A stretch of 52,041 bases of DNA, from the NCBI GenBank assembly GCA_902774025.1, contig CACYGY010000008.1, positions 1 through 52,041 of the forward strand. The letters are read 5' to 3'. The stretch comes from an uncultured Eubacteriales bacterium (lineage in GTDB: Bacteria > Bacillota > Clostridia > Christensenellales > Aristaeellaceae). The position numbers and the translations under genes were made by a program. The notes under the pieces were generated by a model that was not told the DNA's origin, did not search any database, and worked only from the letters and a program-made list of their open reading frames with translations. The stretch's first letter is position 1, and the number at the start of each line of letters is the position of its first letter. Shown here in pieces: positions 1-8,937 of this stretch.

Positions 1-1030
1 CTGGCGTATCGTCCCAACGGAGCTCTGTAACAAAGTGCTGTACAGAAAAGGCTTTGACGGTATAGCGTCATCCAAAGATATGGGAGCTGCCAGATGCAAC
101 GAGGTCTATCACCTCAGGGATTCATCCGGGAAGCAGTACATGATTATGAAGTCCATGCCTGGATCAGAGGTCTTCCGGGTACATTCCACGGAGGCCATTC
201 AAGTCAAGGGAGTCATCTGCTTCATTGCGTCTGTGATCAGGCAGGAGATCTGCAAGTCATGCAAACAGCTCGGTCTTGATCTCAGCATCATGCTCCCTCA
301 GATAGAAAGACCTTCACTGGCTTTTCTGGCAAACGGAACATACAAGTACATACCCAATATGAAAGAAGACACAAAGGCTCTGTTTGAACAGGCGGGGTGC
401 ACGGAAGAAGATTTCCAGACCATAGCAGGTGATGTGAATCAGCGTGAAAATGCGGAACAGGGACATGGCGTTTCCCAGTATCACAGGTCACCGGAAGAAA
501 TCCGTCAGGCACACAGACTGGGCAGGGCAGCAGGGAAGGCGAAGGAATCGCAGGTGGAAGAATGTGATCTGAGCACATGTGAAGATGACGAATACATCAG
601 ACCAGCAAGAGCACCGGGAAGACCGAAAGGCAGCAAAAACAAAAAGACGCTGGAGAGAGAAGCAGCGAACAGAGCGGCAGGAATCGAACCCATTGAAAAA
701 AGAGGACGCGGCAGACCGAAAGGCAGTAAAAAAAGAAAGACCCTGGAAAGAGAAGCACGCGGAGAGTGCAATACACCCAAACGCAGAAGAGGGAGGCCGG
801 CTGGTTCCAGAGACAGTAAACCCCGCAGAAGAAGAACAGCAGCAGAAATCGAGGCTGCCAGAGAGAGAAGTCGGGAATAAATCCTAAATATCGACGGAAA
901 CCGATGGATTAATAGTTTTGATTGCAAGACTAACAATATCGCTGAGATGAAAGGCATAAAATTGACAAAAATAATGACGTCAAAAAATGCGATTCTCAGT
1001 TTGGCCAAAATTTACGTATAAGAATTGGGA
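1..1030 (+). mobile_element. Right part of an insertion sequence
   Basis: The transposase end is followed by about 150 bases that are clearly AT-richer than the rest of the window. This fits the non-coding end of an insertion sequence. The right border is a guess, because the left terminal repeat lies outside the window and cannot be compared. Confidence 0.35.
2..880 (+). CDS. IS1634-like DDE transposase, C-terminal part (cut by window edge)
   Basis: The reading frame is open from the first bases and ends at a TAA at 878-880, so this is the last 292 residues of a longer protein. A GTG at 35 is internal and not a credible start. The first half resembles the end of IS4/IS1634 transposases: the stretch with VICFIASVIRQEI and the later tyrosine-rich part match the C-terminal portion of the catalytic domain. 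The last third is a basic tail with three AT-hook-like cores (GRPKGSKNKK, GRGRPKGSKKRK, RRGRPAGSRD) separated by a repeated TLEREA block. AT-hooks bind the minor groove of AT-rich DNA. Catalytic residues lie upstream of the window. Whether the element is intact cannot be judged. Family call is from recall of related clostridial proteins; confidence is moderate. Confidence 0.65.
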   Translation, partial: WRIVPTELCNKVLYRKGFDGIASSKDMGAARCNEVYHLRDSSGKQYMIMKSMPGSEVFRVHSTEAIQVKGVICFIASVIRQEICKSCKQLGLDLSIMLPQIERPSLAFLANGTYKYIPNMKEDTKALFEQAGCTEEDFQTIAGDVNQRENAEQGHGVSQYHRSPEEIRQAHRLGRAAGKAKESQVEECDLSTCEDDEYIRPARAPGRPKGSKNKKTLEREAANRAAGIEPIEKRGRGRPKGSKKRKTLEREARGECNTPKRRRGRPAGSRDSKPRRRRTAAEIEAARERSRE

Positions 1031-1370
1031 ATTAATGAACGTCAAATAATTCACACAGAAATAACGTTTTTGACGTGCTTTCATCTTCTGGGACCTCAGA
1101 AAACAAAGGATCTTTCGCCTGCATGCTGTAGTTTACAGAAGGCACCTTGTATGACGGGCGTTTCGGCAAAACAGTCGATGAACATCGGGAAAATGCAGAT
1201 GTTTATTGGCTGTTTTGATGTTCCATCAGCAGTGCCATGTTACGATTCTCTCTTTCGCTTTTCTGTGACATTCCCGGAAAAAGATTCATATGAAGGAGAC
1301 GGGGATAGCCTGACAGGCATGAAGCCCGGCAATGCGCCCCCGCCTGCCCCATAATGAAAAAGAATACCTG
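881..1370. other. Gene-less stretch after the transposase
   Basis: AT-rich sequence to about 1030, then mixed composition. Short open frames exist but none has a ribosome binding site or a recognisable product. I see no RNA gene. The promoter of the next gene begins at its end. Confidence 0.5.
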
Positions 1371-1399
1371 TGGACACTTTCGGCTGTTTTGGTTATAAT
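1371..1399 (+). promoter_or_regulatory. Sigma-A promoter of the split-barrel gene
   Basis: TGGACA at 1371-1376 and a perfect TATAAT at 1394-1399 are separated by 17 bp. The start codon lies 35 bases after the -10 box, behind an AAAGGAG ribosome binding site at about 1416-1422. Confidence 0.75.
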
Positions 1400-1433
1400 T
1401 TAACAAAAAGCGCACGAAAGGAGCGTCCGATCC

Positions 1434-1916
1434 ATGAAAAAACTATTCTCTCTTCTCCTCGTCCTCTGTATGCTGATTCCTTCTGCCCTTTCCCTGGCTG
1501 AAGGGACGGATGCCATGACCTCCGCTTCCGTTGTGGATTACTATGGCACAGTTCTGACTCCCGCGCAGCTGGTCGAATCCATCAGCGCTTATAACGGATT
1601 CTTTGCTGTGGCCACCGTCAATCCGGATAACACACCCAACATCGGTTTCTTCATTTTCAGCGCTGCGGAATATGAAGGAAAACTCTATCTCCAGTTCGGC
1701 CTGGCCGAAAACCAGACCCGTGCGAACATGGAAAACGGAAGTGCCGTCACGGTCATGTATGCCCCGGTTCCCACGGAAGGTGCCTATGCCACAGTCGGTG
1801 CCCGTCTCGTTTGTGCAAAAGTGACGGATGAAGCCCTGGTCGAAAAACTGATGGAAATCATGCCCCAGAAGAGTGACCTGATTTATGAGGTTACTTTGAT
1901 CCGGCCGATCGGCTGA
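1434..1916 (+). CDS. Secreted pyridoxamine 5'-phosphate oxidase-like (flavin split-barrel) protein
   Basis: 160 residues. The first 22 form a signal peptide (charged MKK, hydrophobic core, SLA-EG cleavage site). The remainder resembles the FMN-binding split-barrel fold: a VATVNPDNTPNIG strand, a LYLQFGLAENQTRANM segment like the flavin-phosphate contact region, and a closing VTLIRPIG strand. Relatives bind FMN or F420 and reduce small molecules in the cytoplasm, so an exported member is unusual. The actual cofactor and substrate cannot be read from the sequence. It is a single gene between its own promoter and terminator. Start chosen for the AAAGGAG site and the signal peptide. Confidence 0.75.
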   Translation: MKKLFSLLLVLCMLIPSALSLAEGTDAMTSASVVDYYGTVLTPAQLVESISAYNGFFAVATVNPDNTPNIGFFIFSAAEYEGKLYLQFGLAENQTRANMENGSAVTVMYAPVPTEGAYATVGARLVCAKVTDEALVEKLMEIMPQKSDLIYEVTLIRPIG

Positions 1917-1934
1917 GAAACCGGCCTTCTCACA

Positions 1935-1961
1935 AAGCGTCGCTTCGGCGGCGCTTTTTTT
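1935..1961 (+). terminator. Rho-independent terminator of the split-barrel gene
   Basis: A 9-bp stem (AAGCGTCGC with GCGGCGCTT, one G-T pair) with a stable TTCG loop is followed by seven T residues. It begins 18 bases after the stop codon. Confidence 0.85.
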
Positions 1962-2620
1962 CGCGAAATCGTGCCGTAGGCATTTTCAGAAGAAGGAACA
2001 GGCTTTCGGTGCTCCGGTCTTCGTCGAAAAGAACATCCTGACAACCCTGCTCTTCTTCTTCCGTCCGATGGTTCCGGATCATTCCTGCGAAACATGCGGC
2101 TGGATCGGGCGCCTTTGTCAGTCTGTACGATGTCCGGATGATGGAAACAGGGCTGCAATTCCGCTTCCGTATCCACGCTGGAGCAGACTGACGGAAGACG
2201 GAAGGACTCCGGAGGCTGCGAATCCGTCATGCCGGAATGGGAAGATGTCCGTGAAAACACGGGAAGGCCTGAGAAAAGGGGCAGACAGGAAGACGGCGGG
2301 AGCGAGGACGGAATCCGGGACATGCCAAGGGTGATCCGCCGGATCCTTCCTGAAAGGTCTTCTTCCCAGCAGACGGGGATGGCGAACGGACCGGAAGTCT
2401 GCAGAAGGGGGATGCTCAGATGATATTCCGCCCGCGCTACAGTTGGGTCCGCAGCTTACGGAAACCGCAGCCGTGCGGGCTTTTCCCTGCCTCTCTGTCC
2501 CCGGGGACCTTTCTGCTGCTTCCGGTTTATGGATGCGGCGGATTCTGCTACAATGAACCCGGACCGGCGGAAACCCGTGCATCCCCGACATGGATCGTAC
2601 ACGGATGCACGGGGGTTCCC
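1962..2620. other. Gene-less stretch before the rhomboid gene
   Basis: Several overlapping open frames occur on both strands, but none has a plausible ribosome binding site, signal peptide or family motif, and their translations are rich in Arg, Ser and Pro as expected for out-of-frame GC-rich DNA. A TACAAT at 2549-2554 could be a -10 box for the next gene, but its -35 match is poor. Confidence 0.5.
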
Positions 2621-2647
2621 TTTACCCGGAACAGGAGGATAAAAACC

Positions 2648-3229
2648 ATGAAGAAACTGAAAATCACACTGAATGCACCGGCAGTCCTGTGGTTTGCCAT
2701 GATCTGCTCGGCGGTAACCCTCCTCGGCGCCATCACGGGAGGTGGCAGCACAGCCCTGCTGTTCTCCACCCGCAGGGCTTCCCTGCTGGATCCCCTGATG
2801 TACCTGCGGCTGTTTACCCATGTACTGGGACACGCCAGTCTGGCGCACCTGATGGGCAACATGGCGTATATTCTGCTGCTGGGGCCGGCTCTGGAGGAAA
2901 GGTACGGCGCCAGGAACCTGCTTTATGTAATTCTGGCCACCGCCCTTGTGACCGGCGTCATCCACAATCTTTTCTTTCCGGGCGTCAGTCTCCTGGGGGC
3001 CAGCGGTGTTGCCTTTGCCTTTATCCTGATGACCTCCTTTGCCGGATTCCGGGAAGGGGAGATCCCCCTGACGGTGATCCTTGTGGCGCTGATCTACCTG
3101 GGACAGCAGATCTGGGACGGCATCACCGTCCGGGACAATGTGTCCAATCTTTCCCATATCCTGGGCGGACTGACAGGCGCAGGCGCGGGATACTGGCTGA
3201 ATCTCAGGAAGCAGCGCGGAAAGCTGTGA
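2648..3229 (+). CDS. Rhomboid family intramembrane serine protease
   Basis: 193 residues with six hydrophobic segments, the size of a minimal rhomboid (peptidase family S54). Family motifs are in order: HASLAHLMGN at 62-71 (the His/Asn loop region), GASG at 117-120 with the nucleophile Ser119, and SNLSHILGG around His170, the second member of the Ser-His dyad. It should cleave transmembrane segments of other membrane proteins; the substrate is unknown. The open frame extends upstream to 2420, but the start at 2648 has AGGAGG at 2633-2638 and gives the normal N-terminus. It appears to be a single gene; no terminator is visible after it. Confidence 0.88.
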   Translation: MKKLKITLNAPAVLWFAMICSAVTLLGAITGGGSTALLFSTRRASLLDPLMYLRLFTHVLGHASLAHLMGNMAYILLLGPALEERYGARNLLYVILATALVTGVIHNLFFPGVSLLGASGVAFAFILMTSFAGFREGEIPLTVILVALIYLGQQIWDGITVRDNVSNLSHILGGLTGAGAGYWLNLRKQRGKL

Positions 3230-3273
3230 ACGGCGGGAAATTCCTTCCCTTCCGGAAAACCTGATTCAGCGGA

Positions 3274-3302
3274 TTGACAATCCCCTCGGCCTTTGCTACA
3301 TT
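3274..3302 (+). promoter_or_regulatory. Sigma-A promoter of the S15-like hydrolase gene
   Basis: A perfect TTGACA at 3274-3279 and TACATT at 3297-3302 with a 17-bp spacer. The gene starts about 70 bases downstream. Confidence 0.8.
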
Positions 3303-3371
3303 CACAGACAAACCTGCGCGTGAACGGAGGGGAAGCCGAAGTTCCGGACACGCCGGCATGGAGGAGTGCGC

Positions 3372-5474
3372 ATGAAGAAACTGTTCCTGATGATCCTGAT
3401 GCTCTGCCTGATTTCTGTTCTGGCATGTGCGGAGGATCAGGCTTTTCTCAGGGTGGAAAACGGCATGATGCAGCCCGTTTTGAAGGTCGGCGATGCCCGG
3501 GCTGAAGACTATACCAACGAAGACAGTGAGGTTCTCCGCTTCTGCGTATGGGTGGAGACGGATTATGACACGGATTTTGATGGCATGGCGGATCTTGTGA
3601 AGGTATTTGTGCAGGTCCCCAGGGCGGCAGCTCAGGGTACCTACAAGGCGGCGGCCATTTATGACCCCACCCCCTATAATGCGGGCACGGTGGCGAATAC
3701 CATGGTGGAAAGCGGCGCCATGTACAATCGTGATGAGCCCTTTGATTATGAAAGTCTGTACCATGCCTGCGAAAAGCGGAATCCGCAGGGCAGTGTGTCC
3801 ACCCTGGAGGCCGCTTCCCAGGCGGATCCCCTGCAGTGGATCTATACTGTACCCATCAGCGGAGCTGAAGGCTTTCCCTATTTTTCGGTGTATGATTATT
3901 ACCTGGCGCGGGGCTTTGCCGTTGTGGAAGCCAGCGGCATTGGCACCTATGGCTCGGAAGGTTTTGAGCTGTGCGGCATGAAGCCGGAGCGCGACGGCCA
4001 CAAGGCTGTGGTGGAATGGCTGACGGGCGACCGCAGGGCTTTTACGGACACAATATCCGATGTGGAGGTCCGGGCGGAATGGTGCAACGGGAACGTGGCC
4101 ATGACCGGCATATCCTATGGCGGTACCCTTCCCTTCTCAGTTGCGGTGACCGGCGTAAAGGGGCTGAAGACCATTATCCCCTGTGCGGGCATTGCCAGCT
4201 GGTATGATTACACCAACGCTCAGGGTGTGCCCACACTGAATGACGCCAATTACGCGGACTACCTGGCCGCTTCCAATGCAGGCGGTACATTCCTGGATGA
4301 ACTGTGGGAGAAACCCAACCCGAAGTACGGAGCCTGGCTGTCGCAGATTGCCGCCGACCAGGAGGAAACCAACGGAGACTATGCGCCCGTCTGGGAGATG
4401 CTGGATTATACGACAAAGGCGGAAAACCATCTGGCCTGTTCTGCCCTGATTGTGACAGGCCTGAATGACTACAACGTGACCACCATCCACGCGGCCAGAA
4501 TGATGCAGTGCTTCAGGGAAGCGGGTCAGGTGGCGAAGATGGTCCTGCATCAGGACGGGCACAACACGCTTGCGGGTGTCTCCGTCAACGGCAGACCCTT
4601 TGAGGAAATGATGAATGCCTGGCTGAGTCACTACCTGTATGGTGTGGAGAACCAGGTGGAGAGCATGCCGGAAGTCCTGGCCCAGAGCAATGTGGACGGG
4701 ACCTTTGTTCCTTACGATTCCTGGCAGCCTTCCCGGTGGCTTTCCCTCCGTCCTGAGGGCGCATCGGGAAAAACGGAGGTCTTTTCCCATGGCATGGCAG
4801 ACTATGTGGCGGGCTTTGCCGATTCCTGGCAGACCAATCTGACCCAGGAAATGGCGGAAACGCTGTATACTTCCATGCCCGAAGAGATCTGTGCCACCTA
4901 TACCCTGTCTGTTCCGGCCAACACCACCATCAAGGGCGTGCCGGAAGTGCATGTGAAACTGGATTCCACCCGGGAGGACCTGGATGGCCTGATGATCACC
5001 GCGGTTCTGCTGGACGTCTGCGACAGAGGAACCTTTGAGGCCTATCAGACGGAGAACGCACAGGAAGACACGGTGCCCTTCCGGTATACGGAAATCTCCT
5101 ATGACAACGGCAGGGAAGAGATCGTCCCCCTGAAGGAACTGACCCGGAAGAACATGCCCGTGAAATGTGTCAGCATGGGATGGACAGACCTGCAGAATCC
5201 GGGAATGGGATTTGACGCACAGTCCTATGTCCTGCAGGAGGAGGGGCTTCAGTCCGGTGTGGAGCAGGATTATACCTTTTACCTGATGCCCAACGTCTAT
5301 ACCGTGGCCGAGGGACATCATCTGGAACTGCGTCTGTTCACCTGGGATCCCATCCGTGTATACCTGGATGATGACTTCGAGATCGACGTGTCAATGCCCA
5401 CGGGCTATCTGGACAAGCGTTATGACATGATCATCAACAATGAATCCCTGGAAGTGAGGCTGCCCCTTTCCTGA
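3372..5474 (+). CDS. Exported CocE/NonD or Xaa-Pro dipeptidyl-peptidase-like (S15) hydrolase
   Basis: 700 residues. An N-terminal export signal ends near SVLACAED; the Cys19 could be a lipobox, though Leu at -2 is atypical. An alpha/beta-hydrolase domain follows: GISYGG holds the nucleophile Ser248, GLNDYN the Asp366, and QDGHNT the His397, which is the order and spacing of S15 peptidases and cocaine-esterase-like hydrolases. The C-terminal third, from about residue 500, looks like the family's jelly-roll domain. The enzyme probably removes X-Pro dipeptides or cleaves ester or amide bonds outside the membrane; peptide versus ester specificity cannot be decided. Start at the ATG at 3372 fits the GAGGAG site five bases upstream; the in-frame GTG at 3366 overlaps that site. 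It is a single gene with its own promoter and terminator. Confidence 0.82.
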   Translation: MKKLFLMILMLCLISVLACAEDQAFLRVENGMMQPVLKVGDARAEDYTNEDSEVLRFCVWVETDYDTDFDGMADLVKVFVQVPRAAAQGTYKAAAIYDPTPYNAGTVANTMVESGAMYNRDEPFDYESLYHACEKRNPQGSVSTLEAASQADPLQWIYTVPISGAEGFPYFSVYDYYLARGFAVVEASGIGTYGSEGFELCGMKPERDGHKAVVEWLTGDRRAFTDTISDVEVRAEWCNGNVAMTGISYGGTLPFSVAVTGVKGLKTIIPCAGIASWYDYTNAQGVPTLNDANYADYLAASNAGGTFLDELWEKPNPKYGAWLSQIAADQEETNGDYAPVWEMLDYTTKAENHLACSALIVTGLNDYNVTTIHAARMMQCFREAGQVAKMVLHQDGHNTLAGVSVNGRPFEEMMNAWLSHYLYGVENQVESMPEVLAQSNVDGTFVPYDSWQPSRWLSLRPEGASGKTEVFSHGMADYVAGFADSWQTNLTQEMAETLYTSMPEEICATYTLSVPANTTIKGVPEVHVKLDSTREDLDGLMITAVLLDVCDRGTFEAYQTENAQEDTVPFRYTEISYDNGREEIVPLKELTRKNMPVKCVSMGWTDLQNPGMGFDAQSYVLQEEGLQSGVEQDYTFYLMPNVYTVAEGHHLELRLFTWDPIRVYLDDDFEIDVSMPTGYLDKRYDMIINNESLEVRLPLS

Positions 5475-5488
5475 GGAACCATAAACTG

Positions 5489-5521
5489 CGGAGCGCCGGC
5501 ATCGCCGGCGCTCCGTTTTTG
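5489..5521 (+). terminator. Rho-independent terminator of the S15-like gene
   Basis: A perfect 12-bp stem, CGGAGCGCCGGC with GCCGGCGCTCCG, and a 3-base loop is followed by TTTTTG, 14 bases after the stop codon. Confidence 0.92.
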
Positions 5522-5568
5522 TCATGGAACCGTTCATGTCTGAAATCGGGCCATACGGGCGGAACAGG

Positions 5569-5597
5569 TTGCCGGAACAGGAACGTCTTCCTACAAT
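5569..5597 (+). promoter_or_regulatory. Promoter of the 980-residue repeat protein
   Basis: TTGCCG at 5569-5574 and TACAAT at 5592-5597 with a 17-bp spacer, about 30 bases before the gene. Confidence 0.65.
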
Positions 5598-5625
5598 AGG
5601 CTCCTGAATCCCCAAAGGAAACGGA

Positions 5626-8568
5626 GTGATCAGGTTGACATTCAGGAAATCCGTCTGCCGCGTGACGGCCGCGGCGCTGGCCCTGATTCTGCAGTGCATG
5701 CCCTGCGGTCAGGCCCTTTCGGAGGAACCCGGGGAAACACAGATCCGGGAATATGACGGCGTGGTGGAGGTTCATTCCAATCAGGCCGGTTTTGTCGTGG
5801 ATGACGCGCTGACGCAGAATCCGGTGCTGGAAAACGATCTGGCGCCCGTGAACCCCGTGGCGGGGGAGGGCACATCGGATATCATCGCGCTGGACGTGCG
5901 GACCGGGACCGGGGAATCCAGCTTCACGGTGGAGGGTTCCCTGGAGCTGAACGAGCCGAATCACGGAGCGGACATGGGTGTCTATATGGAAACCCAGGGC
6001 CCTGACGCGACGGTTGAGATTCAGGAAGACGTGGAGGTGCACAACGAGCCGGGGGACCAGCCCGGGGGTGACGAACGCGTGCTGGCCTATGGCGTGGTGG
6101 CACGGTCTCTGGTGGCGGGCGAGGCGGAGATTGAGGTGGGAGGCAGCGTAAGTGTCTCTGCTGTATCCGAAAACAACGAGACCGGAGCAACCGCCGTATG
6201 GGCGGAGGCAGCCGGGACCGGTGACGCCGTGGCTGTGGTTCATGTGCAGGGGGACGCGGTGGCGGTCTCACAGGGGAAGGAACCGGAGGATCAGGACATG
6301 AGTCTGACCCACGCCGTGATGGCCATCAGCGAGAGCGGTGCCTCCACGGAGGTGGAGGTCGGGGGCAGGGCCGTCGCCCGGTCAGAGGACACGGTTCCGG
6401 CTATGGCCGTGGAAGCGGAAGCCGTGGGAAGCGGAAGCCGGACGGAGGTGACCATTGGCCAGGGTGCTGAGGGAAATGTCTCCGCCATGGCCATGAGCGG
6501 CGGCACCACCCTGGTCCGTGTGGAGGCGGGTGGCGTGACCGGAGAGAACACAGCGGTCACTGCTGTCAGCGCCGGGGAAGATTCTGTTACCCGGATGGAA
6601 ATCGTGGGTGACACGAAGGGAGAGGACAGCGGGAAAAGACCCGGGAGCGCCGGCGCCGCGGACCTCACTGCGTCGGACGGAGGCAGGGTGGAAGCCCTGT
6701 TTGACGGCAATATGGAGGCGGTTTCCGGGAACGTCCGGACCGACGGAAATGCGGAAGGCGGATACGACACTTCCGTCCTGGCCCTGACATTGAATACCGT
6801 CAGTCATGGGGGAGAGGTGGAGGCAAAGGCTGCAGGCAATGTGGAAGCGGAGGCTTCCAGTGAAAGCGGGGGCTATGTCTCTGCCGTGGCCCTTCAGGCA
6901 GGCGCGGACCAGGGTGGAAGTGTGCAGGTGGAGATCACCGGGAACGCGGTGGCCGACGCTTCCACCGGAAACGGGATTGCCGATGCCATCGCCGTGGATG
7001 CCTGGGCCCAGGGAAGCGGCAGTCAGGTAACGGTCAATGTGGAGGGAGACGCCATGGCCTCCGCGAAGCTCACGGAACAGGATCCCACGGGTTTCGGCGT
7101 CCGGGGCGTGTATGCGGACGCGATGGACGGCGGTCAGGTCACCATCAGTGTCGGGGGAAAGGCAGGCGCGGAGGGGAACCCGGAAAATCTGACCTACGTC
7201 CAGTCCGTGCAGGCCGAGGCTTACGGCCAGGACAGCGTGGTTCAGGTCACGGTGGGCCAGGGCGCGGAAGGCCAAGTGACGGCGATCTCCGGGAATGACG
7301 CCAGGACCCTTGTGACCGTGCAGGAGGGCGGTGTGGAGGCCGTATCGCAGGGTGTTTACGGTGCCAGCGCCGGGGGTGAAACGGAGATCCGAATCGGCGG
7401 TGAAATTCTGGCCGTGGATTCGGAGGACCTTCCGGGCATCGCCTACGGCGTGACCCTTGCCGCCGAGAGCGGCGGTGAGGTGAAGGCAACGTTTGACGGG
7501 CCTATCACGGCCGTGGTGAGTCAGAGTGCGGAAGAGAGTTATGCCACGGGTCTGGGGGTCAGCAATGAGGAAGGCGTGATTGAGACCATTGTCATCGGGG
7601 ATATCCTTGCCATGGGCGCCGAAAGCAGTTACGGCATTGCCGTTTTCAGCGGGGAAAACCAGCAGACGGACATCCTGGTGGACGGAACGGTGAGCGGTGA
7701 AAGCGCCGCTGTGCTGCTGGTGTCTCCAGAGACGCAGATCGGTGAAAACGTGACACTGACGGTATGGGAACTGGTTCCCAATGCGGAGAATGCCCTGATT
7801 ACCAGATCAGAGGACGAGGAGAAGGCCGTCGGTTCCGAAGCGGAGGGTGAGGGCGGGGACACCGCGGCCGGTCAGGTGCAGGACAGGGAAGCGGAAAAGG
7901 CCGTACAGTATATTATCCGGGTGCGGACGGGACAGGAGGAGATCATCAGCACTGAAGGTACCTTCACGCACAACGGGTACAATGTGGCCCGGGAAGGAGA
8001 CACGGTGACCCTGAAGCTGACGATTCCCGATGGTTATTCCATCCGGGAGGCCTACGGGGATGTTGATCAGTCCGTTCGGCTGTTAAAGGACGCTCAGGGA
8101 AATTATTATCTGCAGGTTCCCCGGGGCGGCGCGGTGGAGCTTTCCGTGAAACTCGTGTCCGATTCGGGTCCGGAAGAGGAGAATGGCAACGGAGGGTCTT
8201 TACCCCCCATGGAGTATCAGGTTTTTACCGACGATCCGGAAGGAATCGAGGATATTCCGAACCCGGAAAGCAATACGCCCGCGCCTCCCGGTGCAGGGTC
8301 TGTCTGGCGCGTAACCACGGTCCGGGACGAAACGAATCAGGTTCAGATTGTATTCTACAGCAATATGCGGTATTCGATCATTTTCCGGGACGGACACTAT
8401 GAGCGCGGCCGCTACAGAGTGGACCGGGGGCAGATCCTTCTCATCGGCAGTGATGACACGGAACGGCGCATCAGTGATGAGGGCGTGCTGACCTACATTT
8501 CTCCCGTATCCGGGAAGGTCATCTTCAGGCTGACGAGGGAAGAGATGAGGAAACTCAAGGATCGGTAA
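5626..8568 (+). CDS. Large exported repeat protein, probable beta-solenoid, function unknown
   Basis: 980 residues, highly acidic, with an N-terminal signal peptide ending near GQALSEE. Residues about 40-720 are built from short imperfect repeats of the type (T/V)EVEVGGxAxAxA or VTVGQGAEGxVxAxS, rich in Val, Gly, Ala and Glu and poor in aromatics. This pattern fits a right-handed beta-helix or autotransporter-like solenoid. Residues about 720-770 are a charged linker, followed by a domain with IIRVRTGQEEIIS and GYSIREAYGD, a Pro-rich linker near 890-910, and a compact C-terminal domain containing YSIIFRDGHYERGRYRV. There is no LPxTG anchor or C-terminal membrane helix, so attachment to the cell is unclear. 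GTG at 5626 follows AAAGGA; TTG at 5635, eight bases after GGAG, is an equally good start. I do not recognise the family. Confidence 0.7.
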   Translation: MIRLTFRKSVCRVTAAALALILQCMPCGQALSEEPGETQIREYDGVVEVHSNQAGFVVDDALTQNPVLENDLAPVNPVAGEGTSDIIALDVRTGTGESSFTVEGSLELNEPNHGADMGVYMETQGPDATVEIQEDVEVHNEPGDQPGGDERVLAYGVVARSLVAGEAEIEVGGSVSVSAVSENNETGATAVWAEAAGTGDAVAVVHVQGDAVAVSQGKEPEDQDMSLTHAVMAISESGASTEVEVGGRAVARSEDTVPAMAVEAEAVGSGSRTEVTIGQGAEGNVSAMAMSGGTTLVRVEAGGVTGENTAVTAVSAGEDSVTRMEIVGDTKGEDSGKRPGSAGAADLTASDGGRVEALFDGNMEAVSGNVRTDGNAEGGYDTSVLALTLNTVSHGGEVEAKAAGNVEAEASSESGGYVSAVALQAGADQGGSVQVEITGNAVADASTGNGIADAIAVDAWAQGSGSQVTVNVEGDAMASAKLTEQDPTGFGVRGVYADAMDGGQVTISVGGKAGAEGNPENLTYVQSVQAEAYGQDSVVQVTVGQGAEGQVTAISGNDARTLVTVQEGGVEAVSQGVYGASAGGETEIRIGGEILAVDSEDLPGIAYGVTLAAESGGEVKATFDGPITAVVSQSAEESYATGLGVSNEEGVIETIVIGDILAMGAESSYGIAVFSGENQQTDILVDGTVSGESAAVLLVSPETQIGENVTLTVWELVPNAENALITRSEDEEKAVGSEAEGEGGDTAAGQVQDREAEKAVQYIIRVRTGQEEIISTEGTFTHNGYNVAREGDTVTLKLTIPDGYSIREAYGDVDQSVRLLKDAQGNYYLQVPRGGAVELSVKLVSDSGPEEENGNGGSLPPMEYQVFTDDPEGIEDIPNPESNTPAPPGAGSVWRVTTVRDETNQVQIVFYSNMRYSIIFRDGHYERGRYRVDRGQILLIGSDDTERRISDEGVLTYISPVSGKVIFRLTREEMRKLKDR

Positions 8569-8902
8569 CCCTTCCCGGCGGGGCATCGCCAGAACCCCGA
8601 TGCCTCTTCCCGGGTGAGAGGGGATGGACAGGGAGGAGTCAAAGGACGGTTCTGTCCGGGACAATGAAACACGGCCCAGGGTGTTCGTGGACGGAGGGGA
8701 AGTCGTCAATCCATGGGCGGGTCTGTCCGGTCAAAAGGCACAGGACGGCGGGCCCTCCCGGGGAGGACGTTCTTCGGCCCCGGAATCCCTCACTTCCTTT
8801 TCGAACATAAAGCATGCTTCGGTATAGTCCTTCATTACATACTGCTGAATTCGTTCCAGAACATTCGGTCCGTAAAATTATGAAAAGACAGCGGATGGCT
8901 GA
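8569..8902. other. Gene-less stretch with a weak hairpin
   Basis: GGCATCG at 8582-8588 pairs with CGATGCC at 8598-8604, just after the repeat-protein gene. It could terminate that transcript, but no T-run follows. I see nothing else. Confidence 0.4.
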
Positions 8903-8931
8903 TTGACTTGCTTAGGGGTTCTCTGTATAAT
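8903..8931 (+). promoter_or_regulatory. Strong sigma-A promoter of the candidate small RNA
   Basis: TTGACT at 8903-8908 and a perfect TATAAT at 8926-8931 with a 17-bp spacer. No protein-coding frame follows before the terminator at 8979-9012. Confidence 0.8.
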
Positions 8932-8937
8932 CACCAT

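Noticed and set aside
1962..2640. Pseudogene hypothesis for the stretch between the split-barrel and rhomboid genes
   Set aside because: No frame shows recognisable protein motifs even across frameshifts, unlike the recombinase remnant.
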